This document shows, one piece after another, positions 8,741 to 16,896 of a stretch of 25,636 bases of DNA. Below the pieces are notes generated by a model, which ran no database searches, was not told the origin of the DNA, and was given only the letters and a program-made list of their open reading frames with translations. The first letter of the stretch is position 1. The number at the start of each line of letters is the position of its first letter. The position numbers and the translations under genes were made by a program. The DNA is taken from positions 1 through 25,636 of the forward strand of contig CAZTZY010000039.1 of NCBI GenBank assembly GCA_964617765.1, given 5' to 3'. The stretch comes from CAZTZY01 sp964617765. GTDB taxonomy: Bacteria > Pseudomonadota > Gammaproteobacteria > Pseudomonadales > DT-91.

Positions 8741-10180
8741 ATGAGTAATTCCAAACCTTCCGAAATCATGTTGGCGCAATTACAAAAACAGCGGGACAGC
8801 TTTCTACAAGAGGGTTTTGTCACTTATGAAACCCGTATTGACCGACTCACACGCCTGGAAAAACTGTTACATGAAAATGTCGATGCGCTCTGTGAAGCCA
8901 TGTCAGCTGATTTCGGTCATCGCTCACAGCATCAATCACGGGTTGCTGATTTTTATGGCACGCTTGAAGCCATCAAATTTAACAAGAAACACCTTAAAAC
9001 ATGGATGAAAAACGAGAAACGGAAAACGCCATTCCCACTCGGATTGTTGGGTGCTAAAGCGCATGTCCAATACCAGCCCAAAGGTGTTGTCGGCAATATC
9101 ACCACCTGGAACTTCCCGGTATTTGTCGCCACTGGACCTACTGCCGCCATTCTCGCTGCTGGCAACCGCTGTATGGTAAAACTTACCGAAGTGACACCAC
9201 ACAGTTCTGAGCTGATGAAAACCCTGTTCAGCAAATATTTTGATGAATCCGAAGTGGTAGGAATTACCGGTGGACCAGAAGTAGGCGCAGCCTTTTCCTC
9301 ATTGCCACTTGACCACATCCTTTTTACTGGCGCTACCAGCATAGGGCGTTTTGTATTACAGGGTGCTGCTAACAACCTGACTCCAGTGACACTGGAACTC
9401 GGCGGAAAATCACCGGTTATCGTTGGTCGCAGCGCCAATTTGCAAGAAGCTGCATTACGTATCTTTGCCGGCAAGGCACTGAATGTTGGTCAGGTATGTA
9501 TCTCACCCGATTATGTATTTATAGCAGAAGAGCAACTGAAGGATTTTTATCAATATGCAGAAACACAAGTCAAAACCATGTTTCCTACCATGCTAAATAA
9601 TCCTGATTACACTTCAGTGGTCAATGCTCGCCATCAACAACGCATTAACAGTTATATTGAAGATGCACGCACTAAAGGTGGTGATGTGCGTGAAATTAAT
9701 CCGCTACAAGAAAATTTCAGTCAGCAAAAAAACACTTTCAAGGTGCCTATGACTATCGTGGTGAATCCCACCGATGACATGAAAGTTATGCAAGAAGAAA
9801 TATTTGGACCCGTCATTTCCATCAAAACCTACAAGCATATTGACGAATGTTTACACTACATCAATTCTCATGCACGCCCTCTTGCTCTCTACTACTTTGG
9901 CACTGATAAAAAAGAAGAAAAGAAAGTGTTAGAAAATACTACCTCAGGTGGCGCTGTGGTTAACGATGTACTCGCCCACGCCGGGATTGAAGATATTCCC
10001 TTTGGCGGTATTGGCCCTTCAGGCATGGGTAATTATCATGGTTTTGATGGTTTCAAAACCTTCAGTCATGCCAAGGGTGTTCTTACCCAAACCAAAATCA
10101 ACATGATGAAATACACGGGCATGATTCCGCCCTATAACAAGAAAACGGATAAAACCCTGGAGTTTATGTTAAAGGAATAA
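8741..10180 (+). CDS. coniferyl-aldehyde-dehydrogenase-type NAD(P)+ aldehyde dehydrogenase
   Basis: A 479-residue aldehyde dehydrogenase. Catalytic features are complete: Asn124 in TTWNFP, the cofactor-binding Lys147, the FTGATSIG turn (about 195-202), the general base Glu219 in TLELGGKSP, and the nucleophile Cys253 in NVGQVCISP. A late EEIFGPV segment is also present. The short N-terminus, the C-terminal segment with PFGGIGPSGMGNYHG, and the overall length fit the coniferyl aldehyde dehydrogenase/fatty aldehyde dehydrogenase branch. It oxidises an aldehyde to the acid. The family name does not prove a lignin-derived substrate; aliphatic aldehydes are equally possible. AGAGAAG precedes the ATG at good spacing. 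It diverges from htpG, and a hairpin and a MITE-like repeat follow it. Confidence 0.85.
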   Translation: MSNSKPSEIMLAQLQKQRDSFLQEGFVTYETRIDRLTRLEKLLHENVDALCEAMSADFGHRSQHQSRVADFYGTLEAIKFNKKHLKTWMKNEKRKTPFPLGLLGAKAHVQYQPKGVVGNITTWNFPVFVATGPTAAILAAGNRCMVKLTEVTPHSSELMKTLFSKYFDESEVVGITGGPEVGAAFSSLPLDHILFTGATSIGRFVLQGAANNLTPVTLELGGKSPVIVGRSANLQEAALRIFAGKALNVGQVCISPDYVFIAEEQLKDFYQYAETQVKTMFPTMLNNPDYTSVVNARHQQRINSYIEDARTKGGDVREINPLQENFSQQKNTFKVPMTIVVNPTDDMKVMQEEIFGPVISIKTYKHIDECLHYINSHARPLALYYFGTDKKEEKKVLENTTSGGAVVNDVLAHAGIEDIPFGGIGPSGMGNYHGFDGFKTFSHAKGVLTQTKINMMKYTGMIPPYNKKTDKTLEFMLKE

Positions 10181-10193
10181 ACACTAATATTGT

Positions 10194-10229
10194 GCCAATA
10201 GAAGTGAACATTTTGTTCCTTCTAATGGC
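10194..10229 (+). terminator. hairpin after the aldehyde dehydrogenase gene
   Basis: A long imperfect stem starts 14 nt after the stop: 17-nt left arm GCCAATAGAAGTGAACA, 3-nt loop, 16-nt right arm, with one mismatch and one bulge region. There is no U-tract, so it is probably a transcript-end hairpin rather than a textbook intrinsic terminator. Confidence 0.45.
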
Positions 10230-10346
10230 AACATCTGAAAATATCCTCAGGGTGAAAAATCATTCTGTTATATTTGATCCCGAACAAACTCGATTTGAAG
10301 AATCAAAATACTGATTTATTCAGTGTTAAGAATAGCCAAGATAACT

Positions 10347-10486
10347 CTGAATAACTGCCTTTTGTCATTCTGAACCCTTCTTAAATTCAGGGTAAACTCC
10401 GTGAAGAATCTTTTTAATTCAGATAGTTAGTTTTCTCACAAAATTTACCCTGAATTTAAGAAGGGTTCGAAATGACAGTTATTCAG
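10347..10486. repeat. MITE-like long inverted repeat
   Basis: Two 34-nt arms (10363-10396 and 10444-10477) are inverted copies differing at only two adjacent bases (TGTCATTCTGAACCC against TGTCATTTCGAACCC), separated by 47 nt. Outside them a second 9-bp pair, CTGAATAAC (10347-10355) and GTTATTCAG (10478-10486), extends the element; the left side has 7 extra bases. There is no ORF inside. The ends resemble widespread intergenic repeats that begin TGTCATTCTGA and contain GTGAAGAATC. It lies between convergent genes and ends 4 nt from the rimK stop, so it may also serve as a bidirectional terminator. Confidence 0.7.
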
Positions 10487-10489
10487 CAG

Positions 10490-11395
10490 TCAACCCTGCC
10501 CTTTTGTTTTGGTATTATGTGGTTTCGCTTCGGTTTCTATAAACTGGATTATCATTTTTGCGACATCTTGACCGGTAGCTTTTTCAATGCCCTCCAAGCC
10601 TGGCGAGGAGTTCACCTCCATTACCAACGGCCCATTTTTTGATCGCAGAATATCAACACCACACACATTCAGACCCATAATTTTAGCGGCTGCAATGGCA
10701 GTTTTACGTTCAGCAGGAGTTATCTTGATCAACTCGGCAGTAGCGCCACGATGAAGGTTCGAACGGAATTCACCTTCTTTAGCCTGGCGCTTCATGGAAG
10801 CAACCACTTTACCCCCAACTACCAGACAACGAATATCTGCGCCACCCGCTTCCTTGATATATTCTTGTATAAGGATATTGGCATCCAGACCCATAAATGC
10901 CTCAATGATACTTTCAGCCGCTTTTTTGGTATCGGCTAACACCACACCAATACCTTGCGTACCCTCAAGAAGTTTAATCACAAGAGGTGCGCCGCCGACA
11001 TTGGCAATCAAATCGTCGATATTATTAGTATTATGTGCAAACCCTGTGCGGGGCAAGCCAATACCTTTTCGAGATAACAATTGCAATGAACGTAATTTGT
11101 CACGCGAACGGCTAATGGCAACCGATTCATTCACGGCAAAAGTCCCCATCATTTCAAACTGGCGCACTACCGATGTGCCGTAAAAAGTAATGGAGGCACC
11201 GATACGAGGAATAACGGCATCATACTCAGGTAACGCCTGGCCCTTATAACGTACTGATGGATTGTTACTGGTAATATCCATGTAACAGCGCAAGGTATCG
11301 ATAACATCGACAGTATGGCCAAAAGCCTCTCCTGCTTCTTTCAAGCGGCGAGTGGAATACAAATTGGGATTCCTGGAAAGGATCGCAATGCGCAT
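10490..11395 (-). CDS. rimK: ribosomal protein S6--L-glutamate ligase RimK
   Basis: A 301-residue ATP-grasp ligase that adds glutamate residues to the C-terminus of ribosomal protein S6. It is almost the same length as E. coli RimK and keeps the family motifs: SRDKLRSLQLL (97-107), the ATP-binding K141 and the glycine-rich loop LEGTQGIGV (143-151), QEYI (177-180), the RSNLHRGA loop (211-218), and all three metal ligands Asp248, Glu260 and Asn262 in GVDIL and MEVNSSPG. It is the last gene of a three-gene operon read leftward, 43 nt after the zinc-transporter-like gene. The first gene of the operon contains a degenerate copy of the same fold. A long inverted repeat follows directly. Confidence 0.93.
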   Translation of the reverse strand: MRIAILSRNPNLYSTRRLKEAGEAFGHTVDVIDTLRCYMDITSNNPSVRYKGQALPEYDAVIPRIGASITFYGTSVVRQFEMMGTFAVNESVAISRSRDKLRSLQLLSRKGIGLPRTGFAHNTNNIDDLIANVGGAPLVIKLLEGTQGIGVVLADTKKAAESIIEAFMGLDANILIQEYIKEAGGADIRCLVVGGKVVASMKRQAKEGEFRSNLHRGATAELIKITPAERKTAIAAAKIMGLNVCGVDILRSKNGPLVMEVNSSPGLEGIEKATGQDVAKMIIQFIETEAKPHNTKTKGQG

Positions 11396-11438
11396 AGGTT
11401 ATTTCCTGTTCTAAAAATTAAAATAGCAATAATGGGGT

Positions 11439-12389
11439 TTACCAAAAACGTAACCGGCGCAATAGCAAAAAACCGATTAAACCGAGACTGAGCAATGTCA
11501 TGCAAAACCATCGGAATGCATCAGGATTATCTACCCCTGGCAAACCGCCGATATTGATGCCGAACAATCCAGTACAAAATGACAAGGGTAAAAATATTCC
11601 CGCAGTCAATGACAAATAATAGGCATTGCGATTCATTTTTTCGCCCAAGGACTGTTGTATATCGTTTCTTAACATACTGACTTGCATCAGGTTGGCTTCA
11701 ATGTTTTCACTGATGCGATACGACACTTCTTTCTGGTTCAACAAGCGTTGTTTATGCGACTTCAACACAGGGGGAATATTATCATACAGGGTTTGTATCG
11801 CTACTGTTTGCGGTTTGAGGAAACGATTAAGTTTTAACAAACGACGGTGCATCAAAGTCAATTGGCGGTGTTCTTTACGAGTGAGGTTATCGATGTTTTC
11901 TTCCACTTCATCAATGCCGGTTTCGATATCATCTAACACATCTTCAATATTATTGTTGATTTGCTCAATAAATGTTGCCAGTAAATCAGCAATGGGTTTA
12001 GGGGATGTTTCTTCTTCCAGTGCATGTTGTATAGCAGCGATACCTTTAAAAGGTTTACGCCTTAAGGTAATTACGCTGGATTTATAAAATACGATACGCA
12101 AGCTGATCATGTCATCAGGTTCATCACCTTCATTCAGGTTCACACCACGCAATACCAGTAAAAAATTTCCATCATCCAGGGGTTGATAATGTGAACGTGT
12201 ATCGTCGGCCACTAGAATATCAACCAGGCTTTCCTGTATGCCGATATCCCCAAGCCATTGGGCAAGGCCTTCTTTATCACGCCGGCAGTGATACCAGCAA
12301 CCTTCCTCATAGGAGGTGACGGAGTCGATTTTTACCGGCTTTTTTCCGGTAAAACGCCAGGCATCGAGGATAAAAGCATCTTCATTCAT
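11439..12389 (-). CDS. CorA-family zinc transporter, ZntB-like
   Basis: A 316-residue CorA-superfamily protein: a large cytoplasmic N-terminal domain, a long helical stalk with many Glu, Asp and Lys residues at about 125-245, and two C-terminal TM helices (about 255-275 and 292-312). The pore motif between them is FGINIGGLPG. CorA magnesium channels carry GMN, while GxNxGG is the ZntB form, so zinc movement across the inner membrane is more likely than magnesium. ZntB itself is thought to import zinc with protons. The start overlaps the preceding gene by 8 nt (ATGAATGA), so the two are translationally coupled. That preceding gene encodes a protease domain historically named a zinc protease. 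Ion specificity is inferred from the motif only. Confidence 0.8.
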   Translation of the reverse strand: MNEDAFILDAWRFTGKKPVKIDSVTSYEEGCWYHCRRDKEGLAQWLGDIGIQESLVDILVADDTRSHYQPLDDGNFLLVLRGVNLNEGDEPDDMISLRIVFYKSSVITLRRKPFKGIAAIQHALEEETSPKPIADLLATFIEQINNNIEDVLDDIETGIDEVEENIDNLTRKEHRQLTLMHRRLLKLNRFLKPQTVAIQTLYDNIPPVLKSHKQRLLNQKEVSYRISENIEANLMQVSMLRNDIQQSLGEKMNRNAYYLSLTAGIFLPLSFCTGLFGINIGGLPGVDNPDAFRWFCMTLLSLGLIGFLLLRRLRFW

Positions 12390-13761
12390 GATGAGCCACC
12401 TTGTGTTGAAATTTATCTTCCAGCGACCTCATTAAACATTGCGCAATATTGATATCTACCGTATTTTCTATATCTTCAAAACTGGGATTCGGTGAAATGC
12501 CATAGAAAAGTGTGCCACGCTCGGTACGGATAATATCAACACCCGCCAATACCAGATTCATGGCCTGGGCTGCCCTGATCACCATAGCCTGTTCATTGTC
12601 GGTTAACTGGATTTCCTTCGAACGCAGCACTTTTCTGGCTTTATCGCTAGCGGTAATTTTTATAGGCTTTTCGATAGAGGCCAAAATGGTGTCATGCAAA
12701 ACCAGGTTACGTATATAACGCTGGCTCGAGGCTTTGCTATATTCCTGCACCATAATGGCGGCTCCCTGTGAATGCATGGCATGAATAATCGATTCCGCGG
12801 CAGACGTGGTTTTAGCCAATACATAGAATTTATCGGCATCATCTTGCAATCCCTTGATCAATAAAGGCGCTCCGCCAACTTGCTCAATTAATTCCTGCAC
12901 ATAAAGATCGGTAGGTGCAAATCCATGCAATAACACAGGCACTTGGTATTGCTGCATGGTTTGGAGTGTGCAGATTTTATCCCTTGCCTGCTGCGTGGCA
13001 TGCGCATTGTTTACCATATAGGCACCCTGAAGCTGGAAGTGCTGCATTAACGCACAGGCATAATTGGCGCGATTGGTTGAAAAACGGGGAATCACAATAT
13101 CAAATGGCTGCATTAAGCTGGCATTTTGCAAGCATTGGGCTTGTTGTTGGCCAAAAAGCAAAGCACTTTCATTAACATCAATCACGGTGATATTGTGGCC
13201 GCGCTCTTGTGCAGTTTCAATAATGCGTTGATTGCTATAATGCCCAACAGTATTCACCACTAATGCAATATTCAACCCTGATGGTGGCTGAGCATCATTG
13301 TTATACAGCCTGGATATTTCTTCGCTGGACAAATTACCCAGGTAACAACCATCAGAAGGATCGACCAATACATGGTTTTGCATGGCGTTTCTGCCGAGCA
13401 ACATACGATAGCCCATAGAATCACGGTTAGTGAGGGTCACTTCGACATCCCACATAAAATCACCCAGTTGCATAGGTACTTTGATCACATAACGTTTTTC
13501 ACTCATGCCGGATGAACTTTTTACCCAGCGCTTATCACATACAGGTGCTTTGCAATGCACAACAATCAGGCGATTATCTTGCAGAGGATGAACATCGAAA
13601 CTGACCCATGGCGAATTATCATATTGGAAACGCTGAATATTAAAGGCATGCAGTGCTGAAGTTTTAGCACCTGAATCGACGCGCGCTTTTATGGCAGGCA
13701 CACCTAATGCAGGAAACGCACACCATTCTTCATTACCAATAATTACTTTGGGGTTAGCCAT
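12382..13761 (-). CDS. RimB-type protease domain fused to a degenerate RimK-like ATP-grasp domain
   Basis: A 459-residue two-domain protein. Residues 1 to about 150 form the ATP-dependent zinc protease/RimB family domain (PF05618), with the retropepsin-like VDSGAKTSALH (Asp29-Ser30-Gly31) and a late MLLGRNAM. After a linker (~150-162) comes a full-length RimK-like region: ARDKICTLQ, GGAPLLIK, QEYS, YIRNLV and GVDII align with RimK. Its active site looks broken. The glycine-rich ATP loop is replaced by LQDDADKFYV (305-314). At the RimK metal-ligand positions Asp409 remains, but Glu is Gly421 and Asn is Ser423. It heads an operon with the ZntB-like gene and an intact rimK. Likely role (inference): a protease acting on RimK products or substrates, with the second domain as a docking module. 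Confidence 0.85.
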   Translation of the reverse strand: MANPKVIIGNEEWCAFPALGVPAIKARVDSGAKTSALHAFNIQRFQYDNSPWVSFDVHPLQDNRLIVVHCKAPVCDKRWVKSSSGMSEKRYVIKVPMQLGDFMWDVEVTLTNRDSMGYRMLLGRNAMQNHVLVDPSDGCYLGNLSSEEISRLYNNDAQPPSGLNIALVVNTVGHYSNQRIIETAQERGHNITVIDVNESALLFGQQQAQCLQNASLMQPFDIVIPRFSTNRANYACALMQHFQLQGAYMVNNAHATQQARDKICTLQTMQQYQVPVLLHGFAPTDLYVQELIEQVGGAPLLIKGLQDDADKFYVLAKTTSAAESIIHAMHSQGAAIMVQEYSKASSQRYIRNLVLHDTILASIEKPIKITASDKARKVLRSKEIQLTDNEQAMVIRAAQAMNLVLAGVDIIRTERGTLFYGISPNPSFEDIENTVDINIAQCLMRSLEDKFQHKVAHHE

Positions 13762-13895
13762 ATCGACAATCTCAAACCAATGAACCTGATTTTTGTAGAA
13801 TAGGTTATTTGCTTTAGGTTAGCTATTAAGAGGTGCAGATTAGCAAAAATGGAATTCAGTGGTTAGATGGAAAAATCAAAAAAACTGCGGGAGAT

Positions 13896-13923
13896 ATGAC
13901 CCGGGCAAGATGACCCAGGCCAT
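13896..13923 (-). terminator. terminator of the PA3496-like gene
   Basis: On the minus strand, a 10-bp GC-rich stem with two G-U pairs (arms 13923-13914 and 13905-13896, 8-nt loop) starts 23 nt after the stop at 13947. It is followed 11 nt later by a run of seven U (13884-13878) and then more U. The gap between stem and U-run is larger than usual. Confidence 0.45.
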
Positions 13924-13946
13924 TTTAAAATAGTCGACAATGAAAA

Positions 13947-14150
13947 CTACAATTCTATGTCGTAGAATCCGACTTCATCACGTAAACGATAAAGTTCGAT
14001 TTTATCTTCAATTTTACGACGTCTTTCCAGATGATGTTTTTTATCCTGAATAGTGTCAATTTTGAAATTGGTCACTTCAGGCTCAGCTTCAACGAATTCT
14101 TCAAAATCGCCAATTTCGTCTTCTTGTTCTTCAGATGGTTTCTTGGACAT
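13947..14150 (-). CDS. PA3496-family small acidic protein
   Basis: A 67-residue protein with a very acidic first half (repeated Glu/Asp) and a basic middle HHLERRRKIED, ending in a short helix with LYRLRDEVGFYDIEL. This architecture (acidic tail, RRxIED, RLRDE) matches the small PA3496 family, annotated as putative envelope-integrity proteins in pseudomonads and relatives; its molecular function is not known. There is no signal peptide and no TM helix. The start is secure: an excellent Shine-Dalgarno GGAGGAGG (14166-14158 region, minus strand) lies 7 nt upstream of the ATG, suggesting high translation. It diverges from the 2OG oxygenase gene and is followed by a probable terminator. Confidence 0.75.
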   Translation of the reverse strand: MSKKPSEEQEDEIGDFEEFVEAEPEVTNFKIDTIQDKKHHLERRRKIEDKIELYRLRDEVGFYDIEL

Positions 14151-14296
14151 ATGAAAACCTCCTCCGCATATAATAAGAAATGGTTAAATTATCAACAGTC
14201 GCGGATTAAACGCGAAAACTGACAAATAAAGCAATATGTTATTGCTATGAAATATAGATAATTTTGCTTCTTTTGCAATAAATCCTCGTGAAAGTC

Positions 14297-14371
14297 TTTT
14301 TCAGGTACTATTTATATCCACCATGAAACCCTGAAAAAATGCATTTAGTTCATGTAAACTGCATTTTTTCA
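14297..14371 (+). promoter_or_regulatory. three-arm leader with two mutually exclusive hairpins
   Basis: Arm A (TTTTTCAGG, 14297-14305) pairs perfectly with arm B (CCTGAAAAA, 14330-14338). Arm B, extended as TGAAAAAATGCA (14332-14343), also pairs perfectly over 12 bp with arm C (TGCATTTTTTCA, 14360-14371), with a further AGTT/AACT pairing inside. Bases 14332-14338 cannot be in both stems. The element lies 40 nt before the 2OG oxygenase start, in a divergent region where no upstream plus-strand gene needs terminating. An attenuator-like switch or an operator is possible. Confidence 0.4.
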
Positions 14372-14411
14372 ACACTTGGCAGATTATGTGCCACTCCATG
14401 ATTTTTAAAAT

Positions 14412-15038
14412 ATGTATGAATATCAAATGGTTAAAACACTTAACAATCACATCAAAGCAGAAATAGGTAGAAACTTGCGCGAAAACGGCTTCTGGGTGGG
14501 TCAACTTTTATCGCCAGAACTTAACGAGTCATTACTGGTTGATGCGCAAACTTATCATCATCAGCACAAATTCAAGAAAGCCGCTATTGGCTCCCAACAC
14601 AACAAGTTGATCAGCGATAGCATTCGCGGTGATGAAACCTGCTGGATAGAAGGAGAAAGCCTTACACAACAAACATTTATGGCATTCATGCTGGAATTGA
14701 AAAATGTCTTCGAAAGCCACTTCCCTATTCCACTGAATAATTTTGACGGCCATTACAGTTATTACCCATCAGGAACGTTTTATCGAAAACACTGGGATAA
14801 TGCCCGGCAAAGTAACCATCGTATGTTTAGCGTAGTCAATTATCTAAACCCGGAATGGCAGCCTGGAGATGGTGGAGAACTGGTGCTATTTAATCCTGAA
14901 AACGATGCCGAACTGATACACATCCATCCTACCTTCGGCAATACAGCTATTTTTTTTAGTACCGATTTCCCGCATGAAGTCACTGAAACATACAAACCCC
15001 GTTATAGTTTAACGGGCTGGTTTCACCAAAGAACCTGA
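14412..15038 (+). CDS. 2OG-Fe(II) oxygenase of the prolyl-4-hydroxylase type
   Basis: A 208-residue protein whose C-terminal half is a double-stranded beta-helix dioxygenase domain. The iron triad is visible as His127 and Asp129 in YRKHWDN and His188 in DFPHEV; Arg197 in RYSLTGWF would bind the 2-oxoglutarate carboxylate. The motif GDGGELVLF (152-160) is also typical. This arrangement matches the SM-20/EGLN prolyl-hydroxylase family, whose bacterial members hydroxylate proline in proteins such as elongation factor Tu, but no substrate is evident here. The start is uncertain: neither the ATG at 14412 nor one at 14427 has a good Shine-Dalgarno, and the 14412 start is used because it is the first. 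A three-arm hairpin element lies just upstream. Confidence 0.8.
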   Translation: MYEYQMVKTLNNHIKAEIGRNLRENGFWVGQLLSPELNESLLVDAQTYHHQHKFKKAAIGSQHNKLISDSIRGDETCWIEGESLTQQTFMAFMLELKNVFESHFPIPLNNFDGHYSYYPSGTFYRKHWDNARQSNHRMFSVVNYLNPEWQPGDGGELVLFNPENDAELIHIHPTFGNTAIFFSTDFPHEVTETYKPRYSLTGWFHQRT

Positions 15039-15057
15039 CCTTACTGATATTAGGTCA
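15036..15057. terminator. short convergent hairpin
   Basis: TGACCT (15036-15041, overlapping the oxygenase stop codon) and AGGTCA (15052-15057) form a perfect 6-bp inverted repeat with a 10-nt loop in the 31-nt gap between two convergent genes. It lacks a U-tract and is only a weak bidirectional terminator candidate. Confidence 0.25.
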
Positions 15058-15069
15058 CCCAACTGCCGA

Positions 15070-16896
15070 TTAGCTGAAAATAACTTCATCTTTATCCTTG
15101 CAGTATCTGCTCCATTGAAATGAGAGCTCATCGAGATTTAACAACAAGGTTTCCCTATTCACTTGCAGTGGAAATGGTTTGCCAATGATAACATTGACAC
15201 AGCGATAACTTGTTGGGCTGATATGGCCATTATCATCAAGAAGCCCTATAAAAAACGGCACGGTCATTATGGAAGTGATTAAAGGAGCATCCACAGTTTT
15301 ATCTGCCCATTCTTTATACTTTTCAGCTTCTGCAGACTGAAGACAAACAAAACGACCCGCAAGAAGTTTTTGCGTGATGATGTCATAGGCCTTTTCATGA
15401 TGCTCCCCTGCCATCACTGTTATGCCAAACCATGAATAAATTTTTCGAGTTAAAATAACAGGCATTTTTTTATCAAATATAAAAAAATCAACATGATCTG
15501 GACACGCCATTTGCAGCAGCGCAAAATCTGTCCATTGATAAAAATTGCCTGCCATCAGCACTCCCGTATGCTTGGGCAAATGCCCGAATCCCCTTACCTC
15601 TACCTTACTGAAAGGATGCGCAGCCAAATGTAAAAAACGCGCCATGGAATGAGGTAATTTAACAATGATATACACAGCAAAAGCCAAACTGGCCAACATC
15701 AGGCAATAAAATAACCCGATACTATCAAGGCCAAAATAAGCCAGGATAATGGTTAAACCCAATGCCACACACATAACGATATTTTGTATCCAGTTATTGC
15801 CAGCCAATACTGTGCCAATATCGTTAGCTTGTGAGTGATATTGCATTAAGGCATTCAATGGCACGATATAAATGCCGCCAAAAAAACCAATCAGGATAAA
15901 TGTCAAAGCCATACTGATAGCAGAATGCAGCAAAGTGATTACGCCAATCAATAAAGAAAAACCGATAACGCCAACAGGGATTAAACTGAGCTCTATAGAT
16001 TGTCGTGAAATCCTCCCGGCAAACAAGGAACCTGCCATAATGCCAATACCTGTACTGGCCAATATTCCTTGTATAACAAGCGTATTGGTCTCCAGCAACA
16101 CTTTTTTGGCAAACGCAGGGAAAGATGCCAATACCACTTGCGATGCAGCCCAAAATACCAGCAAACCGACTATGGATAACCAGATAATGGATTTTGAGGT
16201 AATGGCATCAATATTGGTTTTAAGATACCTACCTCGAAAATAGTCATTCAAAGAAAATGATCGAGTGGCATCCACATCGCGTTTGGCTGGCAAATAAAAT
16301 GCCAGCGCAAATTCAACAAGGGCAAATAACAAGATCAGAAAACCCAGAGGATAAATCGACTGCAATATTTGTCCGGGGCTCAAAAGAGGAATACCCGTTA
16401 GCAGCCATTCAAAACATGCAGAAAACACCAGCGTACCGCCAAGAATGGCGATAATGGTTGCCGCCTGTACCACACCATTTCCCGCAGCAAGATGTTCATC
16501 GCCAACCAGTTCCCGGATATATCCGTATTTTGCAGGTGAATAAATAGCACTCTGGATTGCCATGAATAACGTTAAAAAAAACGCCCACCAAAACCAACCA
16601 AAATAATACGCAACAATAACCAGTGTTACTGTAAACACTTCTACCAAGGCGCTATAGAGCATTACTTTATGCTTAGGATATTTATCAGAAATATATCCTG
16701 AGGGCGAAAACAACATTATATAAGGTAAAAGAATCAACGCATTGACGATAGCAGTAAGAATGACCTGCATCTGTCCATCATAGATTTTAAATACCGTATT
16801 CTGGATAACGATCTTATGGCCAAGATCAACAAAGGCATTGAGGAACAACATCACCGTATAGGGCAAAAAACCTTTGATGCTGAACAGCTTGCCCAT
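15070..16896 (-). CDS. LplT-like MFS transporter fused to a degenerate PlsC acyltransferase domain
   Basis: A 608-residue protein. Residues 1 to about 415 are a 12-TM major-facilitator domain whose opening (GFLPYTVMLFLNAFVDLGHKI) and IYSPAKYGYI segment match the lysophospholipid flippase LplT and the MFS part of large MFS-PlsC-AMP-ligase fusions. Residues ~430-608 align with the PlsC acyltransferase domain, but the HX4D motif is lost: the expected NH...D reads GNFYQWTD, so Phe452 replaces the catalytic His while Asp457 stays. The usual FPEG segment is replaced by LQSAEAEKY. The AMP-ligase domain is absent. Transport of lysophospholipids across the inner membrane is plausible; acyl transfer is not. 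The ATG at 16896 is chosen over an in-frame TTG at 16971 because the family begins there. Confidence 0.75.
   Translation of the reverse strand: MGKLFSIKGFLPYTVMLFLNAFVDLGHKIVIQNTVFKIYDGQMQVILTAIVNALILLPYIMLFSPSGYISDKYPKHKVMLYSALVEVFTVTLVIVAYYFGWFWWAFFLTLFMAIQSAIYSPAKYGYIRELVGDEHLAAGNGVVQAATIIAILGGTLVFSACFEWLLTGIPLLSPGQILQSIYPLGFLILLFALVEFALAFYLPAKRDVDATRSFSLNDYFRGRYLKTNIDAITSKSIIWLSIVGLLVFWAASQVVLASFPAFAKKVLLETNTLVIQGILASTGIGIMAGSLFAGRISRQSIELSLIPVGVIGFSLLIGVITLLHSAISMALTFILIGFFGGIYIVPLNALMQYHSQANDIGTVLAGNNWIQNIVMCVALGLTIILAYFGLDSIGLFYCLMLASLAFAVYIIVKLPHSMARFLHLAAHPFSKVEVRGFGHLPKHTGVLMAGNFYQWTDFALLQMACPDHVDFFIFDKKMPVILTRKIYSWFGITVMAGEHHEKAYDIITQKLLAGRFVCLQSAEAEKYKEWADKTVDAPLITSIMTVPFFIGLLDDNGHISPTSYRCVNVIIGKPFPLQVNRETLLLNLDELSFQWSRYCKDKDEVIFS

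Noticed and set aside
8953..9474. A 173-codon minus-strand ORF opposite the aldehyde dehydrogenase
   Set aside because: It is the complement of a strongly conserved enzyme, with no recognisable motif and no Shine-Dalgarno.
11626..12087. A 153-codon plus-strand ORF opposite the ZntB-like gene
   Set aside because: Its composition follows the reverse complement of the helical stalk codons; there is no independent support.
13952..13968. Inverted repeat ATTCTA-TGTCG-TAGAAT as a terminator
   Set aside because: It lies inside the end of the PA3496-like coding sequence and is AT-rich; the hairpin at 13896-13923 is a better terminator.
14168..14195. TTGATA/TTATAT promoter for the PA3496-like gene
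   Set aside because: The implied transcription start would fall within the Shine-Dalgarno, so the transcript would lose part of it.
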